This document shows positions 52,134-62,231 of a stretch of DNA of 64,000 nucleotides, piece after piece (within the stretch, counting starts at the first letter, position 1; every line of letters begins with the position of its first letter). The position numbers and the translations under genes were made by a program. Source of the stretch: Albibacillus kandeliae (GTDB lineage: Bacteria > Pseudomonadota > Alphaproteobacteria > Rhodobacterales > Rhodobacteraceae); NCBI RefSeq assembly GCF_003116585.1, contig NZ_QEHM01000001.1:186001-250000 (forward strand). Direction: 5' to 3'. A model generated the notes under the pieces. The model did no database searches. It had not been told where the DNA came from and saw nothing but the letters and a program-made list of their open reading frames with translations.

Positions 52134-52916
52134 ATGGCGAGGGTATCTGTCACCTATGAAGATCACATTGCACGGGTCACGCTGACCCGGGGCGACAAGA
52201 TGAACGCGCTCGACGACGCGATGGTCGATGCCATCCTCGAAGCCGGTGCAGAGGTTGCGGCCTCGGACGCGCGGGTCGTGGTGCTCTCGGGCGAGGGCAA
52301 GAGCTTTTGCGCGGGCCTCGATCTCGCGAGCTTTGCCAAGATGGGGCAGGTCGACCCCGAAAGCTGGCTGATGGAGCGCAGCCACGACGATGCCAACCGG
52401 ATGCAGGAAGTCGCGATGATCTGGCGGCGCGTCCCGGTCCCGGTGATCGCCGCCCTGCAGGGCGCGGTCTACGGCGGTGGCCTGCAACTCGCGCTTGGCG
52501 CCGATATCCGCATTGCGCATCCCGACACCAAGATGGCGGTGATGGAGATGAAATGGGGCCTCGTGCCCGACATGGGCGGCATGGCCCTGCTGCCGCGCCT
52601 GATGCGCTCGGACGTGCTGCGCCAGCTGACCTACACCGCCGCACCGGTCGGGGCGGAACAGGCCGAGCGCTGGGGGCTGGTGACCTCGGTCGACACTGAC
52701 CCGCTGGCCGCCGCGCTGACGCTGGCTGCGGATATCGCGGGGCGCAGCCCCTCGGCCATGCGGGCGGCAAAGCGCCTGATCGACGTGGCCGAGCGGGCAG
52801 GCCGCGAGGACGTGCTGCTGAGCGAGTCGCGCGAGCAGGTGGCGCTGATCGGCAAGCCGGACCAGATGGAAGTGATCGCCGCCCAGATGCAGGGGCGTAA
52901 ACCCGCGTTCAAATAA
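52134..52916 (+). CDS. Enoyl-CoA hydratase/isomerase (crotonase) family protein
   Basis: A 260-residue crotonase. Oxyanion-hole segments are VVLSGEGKSFCAGLDLASFA (about residues 49-68) and QGAVYGGGLQLALGADIRIA (about 110-129). The catalytic region MKWGLVPDMGGMALLPRLM has Asp/Gly at positions where classical hydratases have Glu, so the reaction may differ from plain hydration. GGGAGG precedes the start. A nitronate monooxygenase-like gene follows on the same strand. Confidence 0.9.
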   Translation: MARVSVTYEDHIARVTLTRGDKMNALDDAMVDAILEAGAEVAASDARVVVLSGEGKSFCAGLDLASFAKMGQVDPESWLMERSHDDANRMQEVAMIWRRVPVPVIAALQGAVYGGGLQLALGADIRIAHPDTKMAVMEMKWGLVPDMGGMALLPRLMRSDVLRQLTYTAAPVGAEQAERWGLVTSVDTDPLAAALTLAADIAGRSPSAMRAAKRLIDVAERAGREDVLLSESREQVALIGKPDQMEVIAAQMQGRKPAFK

Positions 52917-53006
52917 AGGGTGCTCCCGCCCCGGCGCATGGCCGGGGCGCGGGGCCTTGACGCTCGGCGCTGGCTGTCGAGGATGGCGGGCAAGGAGGAT
53001 TTGCCC

Positions 53007-54083
53007 ATGTCCGAGCTTTCAGACCGTATCGACAGCTTCTGCAGGAGCGAGGGGATCGACGTGCCGATCCTCATGGCCCCGATGGCCGGCGCCTGCCCGG
53101 TGCCTCTGGCCGCGGCGGTGGCCCGCGCGGGCGGCATGGGAGCCTGTGGCGCGCTGACCCTCTCGCCCGACGCCATCGGCGACTGGGCCCGCGACCTGCG
53201 GAGCGCGACCAATGGCGCGTTCCAGATGAACCTGTGGATCCCCGACCCGGACCCGGTGCGCGATGCCGCGCAGGAGGCCGAGGTCCGCGCGTTCCTGAGC
53301 CAGTTCGGGCCCGAGGTCCCGGCGGAGGATGCCGAGGCGCCGCTGGGTGATTTCGACGCGCAGTGCGAGGCGATCCTCGCGGCGGGCCCGGCGGTGATAT
53401 CCTCGATCATGGGGGTCTACCCCGATGCCTTCGTCCGCGAAATGAAAGCGCGCGGCATTCGCTGGTACGCCACCGCGACGACCGTGTCCGAGGCGCTGGA
53501 GGCCGAGGCCGCCGGGGCCGACGTGATCGTCGCGCAGGGCATGGAAGCGGGCGGTCATCGGGGCGCCTTCGAAGCCGACAAGGCCGCGCAACGCATGGTG
53601 GGCACCTTCTCTCTGGTCCCGGCGGTGGTGGACGCGGTGCGGCTGCCGGTGGTCGCGACCGGCGGGATCGCCGATGCGCGCGGGATCGCCGCCGCTTTCA
53701 TGCTCGGGGCCTCGGCGGTACAGATCGGCACCGGCCTTCTGCGCACGCCAGAGGCGGCGCTGCCCTCCGTCTGGGCCGATGGTCTCGGCGCGGCCAGACC
53801 GGAGGGGACGGTGGCCACGCGCGCCTTCTCCGGCCGGTTGGGGCGAAGCCTCGCGACCACCTATGCGCTGGCGGCCGAGGCCGAGGATGCCCCGACTGCC
53901 GCGCCCTATCCGGTCCAGCGCAACCTGACCGCGCGAATGCGGGGCGAGGCCGGGCGGAGCGGGGACCTGAACGGGATGCAGGCCTGGGCGGGGCAGTCTG
54001 CCGGTCTCTCCTCGGCTGAACGGGCGCAGCAACTGGTAAGCCGCCTCTGGACCGAGGCGCGCGGGCTTCTGGGGCTTGGCTAA
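53007..54083 (+). CDS. Nitronate monooxygenase family (2-nitropropane dioxygenase-like) FMN protein
   Basis: A 358-residue FMN TIM barrel. Segments are VPILMAPMAGACPVPLAAAV, ARAGGMGACGAL, VIVAQGMEAGGHRG (FMN/catalytic-His motif, about residues 175-190), LPVVATGGIADARGIAAAFM and ASAVQIGTGLL. These match class I nitronate monooxygenases; some relatives reduce enoyl-ACP. GGAGG lies upstream of the start. It is 90 bp after the crotonase gene and may share its transcript. Confidence 0.9.
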   Translation: MSELSDRIDSFCRSEGIDVPILMAPMAGACPVPLAAAVARAGGMGACGALTLSPDAIGDWARDLRSATNGAFQMNLWIPDPDPVRDAAQEAEVRAFLSQFGPEVPAEDAEAPLGDFDAQCEAILAAGPAVISSIMGVYPDAFVREMKARGIRWYATATTVSEALEAEAAGADVIVAQGMEAGGHRGAFEADKAAQRMVGTFSLVPAVVDAVRLPVVATGGIADARGIAAAFMLGASAVQIGTGLLRTPEAALPSVWADGLGAARPEGTVATRAFSGRLGRSLATTYALAAEAEDAPTAAPYPVQRNLTARMRGEAGRSGDLNGMQAWAGQSAGLSSAERAQQLVSRLWTEARGLLGLG

Positions 54084-54212
54084 GCCCGGCGGCGACGCGT
54101 GCGGTGGGCGCGGATTTGAGTATTTGTGAAGAAAAGATGAGGGGGCGTGGCCGCGCCTCTCGTCGGGTGCGCGTGACGGAGAGGAATTGCCGGAACGTCC
54201 GGTAGACGGACC

Positions 54213-54545
54213 TTAGCGCAGGAAGGCGCGGCGGGCGTCGCGGGCCATGTTGTAGCGCATTTCGAGGTCGGCGATCCGCGCCATGGCCTTCTTCTTTTCC
54301 TCGGGATCGGTCATCTCGCGCCAGGCGGCTCGGGCCTCGTCCAACTGCTGCTTGAGCGGAAACTCGGGTGGGGTGACGCCGGCCTGGGCCATGATGCGCA
54401 TGCCGGTCGCGATGGCCGGGTCGACCAGCGCCTCTGACGACCGGTCGGGCAACGGTTTGCCTTCACCTTCTAGGCCCGAGAGCTTGCCCTCGGCATTGGC
54501 CTTGAGCAGCTGGCGTTCGATCAGTTTCTGAAAGGCGCGGATCAT
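54213..54545 (-). CDS. DUF1992 (DnaJ-homologue C28-like) protein
   Basis: A 110-residue cytosolic protein. The motif IERQLLKANAEGKLSGLEGE, GKPLPDRS and the DEARAAWREM segment define DUF1992. No function is established in bacteria. The start at 54545 (MIRAFQKLIE) is chosen over a longer frame to 54665. It lies downstream of valS on the same strand. Confidence 0.88.
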   Translation of the reverse strand: MIRAFQKLIERQLLKANAEGKLSGLEGEGKPLPDRSSEALVDPAIATGMRIMAQAGVTPPEFPLKQQLDEARAAWREMTDPEEKKKAMARIADLEMRYNMARDARRAFLR

Positions 54546-54644
54546 CTGCGGTCTCCGTGGCTCTGGCTGGAAACTAGCATAAGCCGGGGAGCGAAGCACC
54601 GGTGGGTTCGGCAAGGCCGCGTTGCACCTGCCGAAAGGCGAAAC

Positions 54645-54663
54645 GCCCGCCGAAGGGGCGGGC
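54645..54663 (-). terminator. Hairpin after valS
   Basis: GCCCGCC (54645-54651) pairs with GGCGGGC (54657-54663). The minus-strand tail has only GTTTCG, so it is a weak terminator candidate. Confidence 0.45.
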
Positions 54664-54683
54664 ATTCCGGGAGCGTCTCAGGG

Positions 54684-57600
54684 TCAGCCCAACTCGGACA
54701 GTCGGGCGAGCGCCTCTTTCAGCTTGCTCTCTTCGTCCTCGCGGGCGGCAAGGTTGGCGCGGGTTTCCTCGACCACCTCTTCGGGCGCCGAGGCCGCGAA
54801 GTTCGGGTTGTTGAGGCGGCCACGCAGGCCCCCGAGCTCCTTGGCCAGCTTGCCGAGAGTCTTCTCCAGCCGCGCCTTTTCCTCGCCGATGTCGATCACG
54901 TCGGCCAGCGGCAGGCCAAAGGTCGCGCCCTCGGCGGGGATGGTGATGGTCCCCTTGGGGAACTCTGCCGCCGGGGTGAGGCTCTCGACCCGCGCAAGGC
55001 GCTTGATCAGCGTCTCGTTGCGGTCCCAGGCGCCCTGGCCCGCAGCGTCGATGTCGCGCACCACCATGGGGATGTGCAGACCGGCGGGCACGTGCATCTG
55101 CGCCCGGGCGGAGCGGATCGACTCGATGAGCGCGATAACCCAGTTCATCTCCTGGTCCGCCGCCGCGTCCACCAGCTCGGGGCCGTAGGTCGGCCAGTCG
55201 GTGACCATCAGCATGCCCTGACGGCTGCCCGAGGTCTGCCACAGCTCCTCTGTGATGAAGGGCATGATCGGCTGCAGCAGGATCAGGCACTGGTCCAGAA
55301 CCCATTTCATCACTGCGCGGGTTTCCTCGCGGGCCGGGTTCTCGTCCAGCAGCAGCGGTTTGGAGAATTCCACGTACCAGTCGCAGACCTTGCCCCAGAC
55401 GAAGCGGTAGAGCGCGTTCGCGGCATCGTCGAAGCGGAACAGGTTCAGCGCCTCGTCGACCTCGGCACGGACCTTGGCGGTCTCGCCGATGATCCACGTG
55501 TTCAGGGTCTGGGTGGCCGGGGGCACGCCGTCATAGTCTGCCTCGAACACGCCGTTCATCTCGGCGAACCGCATGGCGTTCCAGATCTTGGTGCCGAAGT
55601 TGCGGTAGCCCTTGATGCGCTCCATGTCGAGCTTGAGCACGCCGCCCAGCGAGGCCATCGCCGCGTTGGTGAAGCGCAGCGCGTCGGCGCCGTATTCGTC
55701 GATGATCTCCAGCGGGTCGACCACGTTGCCGAGCGACTTGGACATCTTCTTGCCCTTGGCGTCGCGCACGAGGCCGTGCAGGTAGACGGTGTGGAACGGA
55801 ATTTGATCCACCACGGCCAGCTGCATCATCATCATCCGGGCGACCCAGAAGAACAGGATGTCCTGCCCGGTGACCAGTACCGAGGTCGGGAAGTAGCGTT
55901 CCAGTTCCGGCGTCTTCTCGGGCCAGCCGAGCGTGCCGATCGGCCAGAGGCCCGAGGAGAACCATGTATCGAGCACATCGGGATCGCGCCAGATCGGGTA
56001 GACCAGCTTGGTCGGGTCCTGCGTGACGTTGTACTGTGCAAGGCTCTCGGCCAGAGCCTCGATGGCCGCGTGCTTGTCCGCCACTTCGACGATGCGCGAG
56101 TGGTTGATCGGGGTGGGGGTGTCGTCCAGCTCGTGCAGGAAGGCCTTGGTGACCGCCTCGAGCGAGGCACCGCAATGGGCGACTTCGCCGGCATGGAGCA
56201 TCCCGCCATCGTTCAGCAGGCGGCCCAGTTCGACGGCGTCGAGGTCGCCATCGCCCTCGTCGTCATGGAACCGGTGGGTGCCGAGGTCCAGCCCGTACCA
56301 GACCGGGATCTGGTGGCCCCACCAGAGCTGGCGCGAGATGCACCAGGGCTCGATGTTTTCCAGCCAGTGGTAATAGACGCGCTCGCCGCTCTCGGGGAGG
56401 ATCCTGACCGTGCCGTCCTTGACCGCGTCGAGCGCCGGGCCGACGATCTTGGCGGTGTCGACGAACCACTGGTCGGTCAGCATCGGCTCGATGACCACCT
56501 TGGAGCGGTCGCCGAAGGGCTGCATGATCGGCTTGTTCTCGACGAGGGGAACGAGGACGACCTCGTCGTCGCCCCGGGCTTCACCCTCGCCCCGGGCTTG
56601 CCCCGGGGCCTCGTCACCGAGAGTTCCCGGCGCGGAGGCCGGGGCGGGTGCAGAGGCGGGCGTGGGCACCATGACAGCCAGCCCCTCGGCAGTGATCTGC
56701 GCGACCACCTGCTTGCGGGCTTCGAAGCGGTCGAGGCCGCGGATCTCGTCGGGGACGAGGTTCAGCGTGTCGACTTCGGCCTCGGTGAATTCTGCGCCGT
56801 TCGCGATCTCCTGCGCGCGGGCGGCGCAAGTGGCGTAGTCGGCGCCATCGGCGCGCATCTGCGCGCGGGTGTCCATCAGGCGGTACATCGGGATGTCGTT
56901 GCGGCTGGCGACGCCGTAGTCGTTGAAGTCATGCGCGCCGGTGATCTTCACGGCGCCCGAGCCGAAGGTCGGGTCCGGGTATTCGTCGGTGATGATCGGG
57001 ATCAGGCGGCGGTGCTCTTTGGGGCCGACCGGGATCTCGCAGAGTTTCCCGACAATTGGCGCATAGCGCTCATCCGACGGATGAACCGCGACCGCGCCGT
57101 CGCCCAGCATGGTTTCGGGGCGCGTGGTGGCGATCGAGATGTAGTCGCGCGTCTCGCGAAGGGTGACGTTTCCGTCCCCGTCTTTCTCGATGTACTCGTA
57201 GGTCTCGCCCCCGGCCAGCGGGTACTTGAAGTGCCACATGTGGCCGGCAACCTCGAGGTTCTCGACCTCAAGGTCCGAGATCGCGGTCTCGAAGTGCGGG
57301 TCCCAGTTGACCAGCCGCTTGCCGCGATAGATCAGGCCCTTTTCGTACATGTCGACGAAGACCTTGATGACGGCGTCGTGGAAGTTGCCGTCCTCACCCT
57401 TGGGAGCCTGCGGGGCGCCCGACATGGTGAAGGCCTCGCGCGACCAGTCGCAGGAGGCGCCGATGCGTTTCAGCTGGCCGATGATGGTGCCGCGCGACTT
57501 GACCTTCTGCTGCCAGACCCGCTCGAGGAACTTGTCGCGGCCCATCTCGGCGCGCGAGGGTTCCTGGTTGGCTGCCATCTCGCGCTCGGTCACCATCTGC

Positions 57601-57875
57601 GTCGCGATGCCCGCGTGGTCGGTGCCGGGCTGCCAGAGCACGTCGAAGCCCTGCATCCGCTTCCAGCGGATAAGGATGTCCTGCAGCGTGTTGTTGAAAG
57701 CGTGGCCCATGTGCAGCGAGCCGGTCACGTTCGGCGGCGGGATCATGATGGAGAAGCTGCTGGCTCCGGGCTTGGCATTTGCCCCCGCCGTAAAGCAACC
57801 CGCTTCTTCCCAGGCCTTGTAGAGGCGGCTTTCGGCTTCAGCCGCATCGAATGTCTTTTCCATCGCCATCGTCAC
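54684..57875 (-). CDS. valS: Valine--tRNA ligase with a low-complexity insertion
   Basis: A 1063-residue class I synthetase. The HIGH-type motif is [20 protein letters not shown] (about residues 48-67) and the KMSKS loop is [14 protein letters not shown]. Editing-domain segments ([17 protein letters not shown]) and the anticodon-binding and coiled-coil C-terminal arm ([20 protein letters not shown]) are all present. It is longer than usual because of a Pro/Ala then Gly/Glu/Arg-rich insertion at about residues 404-441, before [20 protein letters not shown]. The insertion is encoded by palindromic repeats (56571-56609). It attaches valine to tRNA-Val. Confidence 0.97.
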   Translation of the reverse strand: MTMAMEKTFDAAEAESRLYKAWEEAGCFTAGANAKPGASSFSIMIPPPNVTGSLHMGHAFNNTLQDILIRWKRMQGFDVLWQPGTDHAGIATQMVTEREMAANQEPSRAEMGRDKFLERVWQQKVKSRGTIIGQLKRIGASCDWSREAFTMSGAPQAPKGEDGNFHDAVIKVFVDMYEKGLIYRGKRLVNWDPHFETAISDLEVENLEVAGHMWHFKYPLAGGETYEYIEKDGDGNVTLRETRDYISIATTRPETMLGDGAVAVHPSDERYAPIVGKLCEIPVGPKEHRRLIPIITDEYPDPTFGSGAVKITGAHDFNDYGVASRNDIPMYRLMDTRAQMRADGADYATCAARAQEIANGAEFTEAEVDTLNLVPDEIRGLDRFEARKQVVAQITAEGLAVMVPTPASAPAPASAPGTLGDEAPGQARGEGEARGDDEVVLVPLVENKPIMQPFGDRSKVVIEPMLTDQWFVDTAKIVGPALDAVKDGTVRILPESGERVYYHWLENIEPWCISRQLWWGHQIPVWYGLDLGTHRFHDDEGDGDLDAVELGRLLNDGGMLHAGEVAHCGASLEAVTKAFLHELDDTPTPINHSRIVEVADKHAAIEALAESLAQYNVTQDPTKLVYPIWRDPDVLDTWFSSGLWPIGTLGWPEKTPELERYFPTSVLVTGQDILFFWVARMMMMQLAVVDQIPFHTVYLHGLVRDAKGKKMSKSLGNVVDPLEIIDEYGADALRFTNAAMASLGGVLKLDMERIKGYRNFGTKIWNAMRFAEMNGVFEADYDGVPPATQTLNTWIIGETAKVRAEVDEALNLFRFDDAANALYRFVWGKVCDWYVEFSKPLLLDENPAREETRAVMKWVLDQCLILLQPIMPFITEELWQTSGSRQGMLMVTDWPTYGPELVDAAADQEMNWVIALIESIRSARAQMHVPAGLHIPMVVRDIDAAGQGAWDRNETLIKRLARVESLTPAAEFPKGTITIPAEGATFGLPLADVIDIGEEKARLEKTLGKLAKELGGLRGRLNNPNFAASAPEEVVEETRANLAAREDEESKLKEALARLSELG
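56571..56609. repeat. GC-rich palindromic repeat inside valS
   Basis: GCCCCGGGCTT occurs directly repeated at 56571-56581 and 56589-56599. The second copy forms a hairpin, GCCCCGGG (56589-56596) with CCCGGGGC (56602-56609). It encodes the Gly/Ala/Arg-rich part of the ValS insertion. It looks like a dispersed palindromic element inserted in frame; other genome copies cannot be checked here. Confidence 0.6.
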
Positions 57876-58006
57876 GATCCCTTTTCGGTCCGCGCTTCAT
57901 CTAGCGAATGCGGGGCGCGAGGGAAAGGCCGAGTGCGCGTCAATTCGGCGTGGAAAAACCCCATGCAGTGCTCCAAGTTGCACGGAAGGTTGACGAGGAG
58001 AGACGC

Positions 58007-58975
58007 ATGGCGGTGATGTTTGCATTCCGTTGCGACGGCGAAGGCGACGCGAAACCCATCGACGTGTCCGGGCGCAAGGCCGAGGACCTGGTGCAGGAGA
58101 AGGGCTTTGTCTGGATCCATCTCAACCGGCCGGAGCAGGCCGAGATGGACTGGCTGAAGGACTGCGGGCTGGATTTCGTGGTGCGCGAGGCGCTGGACGC
58201 GCCCGAGACGCGGCCGCGCTGCAGTGTCCACGAGGAGGGCCTGCTGATCAACCTGCGCGGCGTCAACCTTGCCGAAGGGGCAGAGCCCGAAGACATGGTT
58301 TCGCTGCGGATCTGGGCCTCGGGCGGGTTGGTGGTGTCGCTGCAGCGGCGCAACCTGCTGGCCGTGTCCGACGTGCACGAAGCGTTTGCGCGCAGCATTG
58401 CCCCGCGCGACGCGGGCGAGTTGGTGTCGCGTCTGGCGCTCAGGCTGGCGGATCGGGCGGAACCGATCGTGGCCGAACTGAACGAACAGATCGACGACCT
58501 CGAGGACGCGTTCGAGGCGACGGGCGAACCGCCCGCGCGGTCCGAACTGGCAGACGTGCGGCGGGTGTCGATCATGCTGCGGCGCTACATGTACCCGCAG
58601 AAGGACGCGCTGAGCACCTTCGCCATCGAGGACATGCCGTGGATTTCCGCCCATGCGCGCGAGCGGCTGCGCGAGGCGACCGAGCGGGTAACGCGGCTGA
58701 CCGAGGCGCTGGATGCCATCCGCGACCGCGCCGAAGTGGTGCACGATCAGATCATGGACCTGCGGGCCGAGGCGACCAACCGGCAGATGCTGGTACTCTC
58801 GGTGGTGACCGCGATCTTCCTCCCGCTCAGCCTGCTGACCGGGCTGCTGGGGATCAACGTGGGCGGCATTCCGGGCGCGGCCGACGGCAATGCCTTCTGG
58901 GTGGTCTGCGGGCTGCTGGTGGTGCTGGCGATCCTGCAGTACTGGGTATTCCGCCGGATCGGACTGCTGAAGTAG
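58007..58975 (+). CDS. CorA/ZntB-family divalent metal transporter
   Basis: A 322-residue membrane protein. A large cytoplasmic N-terminal domain (1-250) with long helices (EPIVAELNEQIDDLEDAFEA) precedes two transmembrane helices. The pore signature is GLLGINVGGIPG, with GIN in place of CorA GMN, as in ZntB. A short positively charged tail RRIGLLK ends it. The start at 58007 has GAGGAGAG upstream. ZntB members carry zinc, possibly with protons; Mg2+ transport is less likely with GIN. Confidence 0.9.
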   Translation: MAVMFAFRCDGEGDAKPIDVSGRKAEDLVQEKGFVWIHLNRPEQAEMDWLKDCGLDFVVREALDAPETRPRCSVHEEGLLINLRGVNLAEGAEPEDMVSLRIWASGGLVVSLQRRNLLAVSDVHEAFARSIAPRDAGELVSRLALRLADRAEPIVAELNEQIDDLEDAFEATGEPPARSELADVRRVSIMLRRYMYPQKDALSTFAIEDMPWISAHARERLREATERVTRLTEALDAIRDRAEVVHDQIMDLRAEATNRQMLVLSVVTAIFLPLSLLTGLLGINVGGIPGAADGNAFWVVCGLLVVLAILQYWVFRRIGLLK

Positions 58976-59026
58976 CCAGGTGCGGTAATCTTTCCTTAAT
59001 TCGCACAGGTTAGAACGGAGGAGCGT

Positions 59027-59121
59027 GCACCGGCGTTTCTCCGGTGCCGCCGCAGGCCTCACGATCCCGGCCGGCTCCGGCTTGTTTCCCCCTGCCTTGA
59101 CCGGGGCCGGTCCGGATCGTG
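59027..59121. other. Tandem hairpins between convergent genes
   Basis: Hairpin 1: GCACCGG (59027-59033) with CCGGTGC (59041-59047). Hairpin 2: a 21-bp imperfect stem starting CACGATCC (59060) and ending GGATCGTG (59121), loop about 20 nt. A third perfect stem, GCCGGGT on the minus strand, overlaps the stop codon of the HD gene. No long T runs occur. They likely protect or terminate both convergent transcripts. Confidence 0.5.
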
Positions 59122-59149
59122 AATCCCTGCGGGGCGTGGGCCGGGTGCG

Positions 59150-59770
59150 TTACCCGGCGCGGACCGCTGCGGTTTCGGGGTTCTGCAGCGCCACACGTTC
59201 GCCCGGGCGAATGACCGCCGGGTCATAGGCAGGGCGGGCGAATACCTCCTGCACCATGGGGGCAAAGAACGTCAGGGGCAGGGTGTCGTAGTTGGGATCG
59301 AAACTCGACTGGTCCCAGCGCTCGCAGAATTCGGCGCAGTCGTCGAAGTACGGCTGTCCGGCATGGCGGTCGCGCTTGTGCTGGTCGCCGCCGACAAGGT
59401 GGCCGTAGTACAGCATCTGGAAGTCCGCGTGGGTCGCGACGCACCAGGCGCATTGTTCACGTACGAAGGGCCGGATGATCGCTGCCGCGTATTCGTCGTG
59501 GTTGTAGGGCGCGTAAATGTCGCCGATGTCGTGGAGCAGGGCAGAGACGACCCAGTCGGTATCGGCCCCGTCTCGCCAGGCACGTGTCGCGGATTGGAGC
59601 GAATGCCCGAGTCGCGTGATCTGGTAGCCCGAGAGGCTCTCGTCGAGGTCCGTCATCGCGCGCAGCAGGCGGTCGGCGGTGCCTCGGGCATATTCGACCT
59701 CGTGCTCGTTGAGAAATGCGTAATCTTCGGCGGTGCCGTCCTTCATGGCGGTGAAGCTGACGCGATCCAT
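59150..59770 (-). CDS. HD-domain protein with PhnZ/TmpB/MIOX-like ligand set
   Basis: A 206-residue HD-fold protein starting MDRVSFTAMKDGTAEDYAFL. Candidate metal ligands are His56 (LGHSLQSAT), His80-Asp81 (LLHDIGDIYA), His91 (NHDEYAA), His114 (VATHADFQ) and Asp153 or Asp158. Six such ligands with this order define dinuclear HD-domain oxygenases and phosphohydrolases, and the HDEY segment recalls inositol oxygenase. Neighbours give no pathway hint. Whether it is an oxygenase or a phosphatase is open. Confidence 0.75.
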   Translation of the reverse strand: MDRVSFTAMKDGTAEDYAFLNEHEVEYARGTADRLLRAMTDLDESLSGYQITRLGHSLQSATRAWRDGADTDWVVSALLHDIGDIYAPYNHDEYAAAIIRPFVREQCAWCVATHADFQMLYYGHLVGGDQHKRDRHAGQPYFDDCAEFCERWDQSSFDPNYDTLPLTFFAPMVQEVFARPAYDPAVIRPGERVALQNPETAAVRAG

Positions 59771-59933
59771 CGTCTCTGCCTTTCGTCACAGGGGAGCTTT
59801 CAGGAAGAATGGGCAACAAACAGACAGCGTCAATCCCCGCTCGCGCGTGGCGCGCCGTAACCGGCCGCATGCTCTGGACATTGCCCGTTCCACGGCTACT
59901 GTCCGGGCCAACGGAAACGCGAAGGACCCTCCC

Positions 59934-62231
59934 ATGGAAAAATTCGGCAAAAGCCAGCCCGTTACCCGCTTCGAGGATATCCGCCTGCTGACGGGGCACG
60001 GCCGCTATGTCGACGATATCGCCCCGGAAGGCGCGCTATACGCCTATGTCTTCCGCAGCCCGGTCGCCCATGCGACCATCATCGGGCTGGACGTGGACGC
60101 GGCGCGGGAGTCCGACGGGGTGCACCTTGTGCTGACCGTGGAGGACCTCGAAGCCGCCGGGATGGATATCTCGATGTCCGGCGTGGTGATCAAGAACCGC
60201 GATGGCAGCCGCGCGGCAGATCCGCTGCGCCCGATGCTGGCCAAGGGCAAGGTGTTCCACGTGGGCGAACCGGTCGCCGTTGTCATCGCCGAGACGCTGA
60301 TCCAGGCCCGGGACGCCGCCGAACTGATCGAATTCGATTACGACGAACTGCCGGTCAAGCTGGACCTCGCCCCCGGCGGCGAGACGATCCATCCGGAGGC
60401 GCCCGACAACGTCGCCTATGACTTCGGCCTGGGTGACGAGGCAGCCACCGAGGCGGCCTTTGCCGCGGCGGCAAACGTGGTCTCGCTCGAGGTTGGCGAC
60501 AACCGGGTCATCGTGAACCCGATGGAGCCGCGCGGCTGCTTTGCCGAGTGGGACGGCAGCCGGCTGCACCTGGCCTTTGGCGGGCAGGGCGTCTGGGGCA
60601 TGAAAAGCGCGCTGGCCAAGGCCATGGGCCTCGATGACTCCGCGGTGCGGATCACCAACCCCGACGTGGGTGGCGGTTTCGGCATGAAGGCCGCGCCCTA
60701 TCCCGAGTATTTCGCCGTGGCACAGGCCGCGCGCGCGCTGAACCGCCCGGTGCGCTGGATGTCTGACCGGACCGAGGCCATGCTGAGCGATCACGCCGGG
60801 CGCGACCTCGTTTCCCTGGCCGAACTGGCCTTCGACGAGAACAACAAGATCACCGCCTACCGGGTCGTGACGCATTCGAATATGGGCGCCTTCAACTCCA
60901 ACTTCGGGCAGGCGATCCAGTCGAACCTCTTCGCGCGGGTGCTGACCGGGACCTATGATATCCCGACGGCCTGGCTGAACGTGAAGGGCTATTACACCAA
61001 CACCACGCAGGTGGATGCCTACCGTGGCGCGGGCCGCCCCGAGGCGATCTACGTGCTGGAACGGGTGATGGACCGGGCCGCGCGCGAACTTGGCGTAGAC
61101 CCGCTGGACCTGCACCGCATCAACTTCATTCCGCCGGCGAACTTCCCCTACACTACGGTTTCGGGCGAAAACTACGACGTGGGCGAATTCACCCGCGTGA
61201 TGATGCGCGGCGTGGAAGAGGCAGACTGGGCCGGGTTCGAGGCGCGCCAGGCGGCAGATGCCGCCAAGGGGCTGCTGCGGGGGCGGGGGCTTTCCTTCTA
61301 CATCGAGAGTATCCTCGGCGACCCCTCCGAAGGGGCCAAGGTGGTGTTCAACGAGGACGGCACCGCCAGCATCTATGTCGGCACCCAGAGCAACGGGCAG
61401 GGGCACGAGACGGTCTATGCCCAGTTCCTGTCGGATCAGTCCGGGATCCCGGTCGAGAAGATCAGTGTCGTGCAGGGCGACTCCGACCTGATCGCGCAGG
61501 GCGGCGGCACCGGCGGGTCGCGCTCGGTCACCACGCAGAGCAATGCGACGCTGGCTGCGGTCAGCACCATGGTCGAGGCCTTCACCCCCTATCTCGCCGA
61601 GAAGATGGGCGTGGAGGAGTCCGCGGTTAGCTTCGATGACGAGACGTTCAGCGCACCGGGCTCGAACCTGCGGCCCACGATGCTGGAAGCGGCGGAGATG
61701 GCGCGCGCCGACGGGCGGAGCGATCTACTGAGTCACGAGGCGCGCGCGACGCTGCCGGGCCGCTCGTATCCCAACGGCGCTCACTTCTGCGAGATCGTGA
61801 TCGACCCGGACACCGGGCTGGTGACAGTCGAGAAGTACACTGTCGTCGATGACTTCGGAAACCTTATCAACCCCTTGCTGGCCGAAGGTCAGGTTCATGG
61901 CGGGGTGGTTCAGGGGATCGGCCAGGCGCTGGTGGAACACACTGTTTACGATGACGAGGGGCAGTTGCTGACCGCCACCTTCATGGATTACGGTATGCCT
62001 AGGGCGTCGGATGTGCCGATGATCTCGTTCACCCCAGAGCCCGTTCCCTCCACTGCCAACCCGATGGGCATGAAAGGCTGTGGCGAGGCCGGGACGGTGG
62101 GCGCGTTGGCCGCCATTTCGAATGCCGTACAGGATGCGCTCTGGGACAAGGGTGTGCGCCAGGTGGACATGCCCTTTACCGCGTCACGAGTTTGGGACTT
62201 GTTGAAGGATGAACCTATCGCGGCTGAGTAG
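59934..62231 (+). CDS. Molybdenum hydroxylase large subunit (form II CO-dehydrogenase/xanthine dehydrogenase family), orphan
   Basis: A 765-residue molybdopterin-binding subunit. It begins MEKFGKSQPVTRFEDIRLLT, has GRYVDDIAPEGALYAYVFRS, and the moco segments GGQGVWGMKSALAKAMGL, NPDVGGGFGMKAAPYPEY and the active-site loop AYRGAGRPEA, which is the form II type rather than AYRCSFR of true CO dehydrogenase. QGHETVYAQFLSDQSG and GMKGCGEAGTVGALAAI follow. The start at 59934 has AAGGA upstream. No small (2Fe-2S) or medium (FAD) subunit gene lies beside it. The substrate is an aldehyde, N-heterocycle or similar, unknown. Confidence 0.9.
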   Translation: MEKFGKSQPVTRFEDIRLLTGHGRYVDDIAPEGALYAYVFRSPVAHATIIGLDVDAARESDGVHLVLTVEDLEAAGMDISMSGVVIKNRDGSRAADPLRPMLAKGKVFHVGEPVAVVIAETLIQARDAAELIEFDYDELPVKLDLAPGGETIHPEAPDNVAYDFGLGDEAATEAAFAAAANVVSLEVGDNRVIVNPMEPRGCFAEWDGSRLHLAFGGQGVWGMKSALAKAMGLDDSAVRITNPDVGGGFGMKAAPYPEYFAVAQAARALNRPVRWMSDRTEAMLSDHAGRDLVSLAELAFDENNKITAYRVVTHSNMGAFNSNFGQAIQSNLFARVLTGTYDIPTAWLNVKGYYTNTTQVDAYRGAGRPEAIYVLERVMDRAARELGVDPLDLHRINFIPPANFPYTTVSGENYDVGEFTRVMMRGVEEADWAGFEARQAADAAKGLLRGRGLSFYIESILGDPSEGAKVVFNEDGTASIYVGTQSNGQGHETVYAQFLSDQSGIPVEKISVVQGDSDLIAQGGGTGGSRSVTTQSNATLAAVSTMVEAFTPYLAEKMGVEESAVSFDDETFSAPGSNLRPTMLEAAEMARADGRSDLLSHEARATLPGRSYPNGAHFCEIVIDPDTGLVTVEKYTVVDDFGNLINPLLAEGQVHGGVVQGIGQALVEHTVYDDEGQLLTATFMDYGMPRASDVPMISFTPEPVPSTANPMGMKGCGEAGTVGALAAISNAVQDALWDKGVRQVDMPFTASRVWDLLKDEPIAAE

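Noticed and set aside
55074-58016. A 980-codon open frame opposite valS
   Set aside because: It is a mirror of valS codons; the valS motifs on the minus strand are unmistakable.
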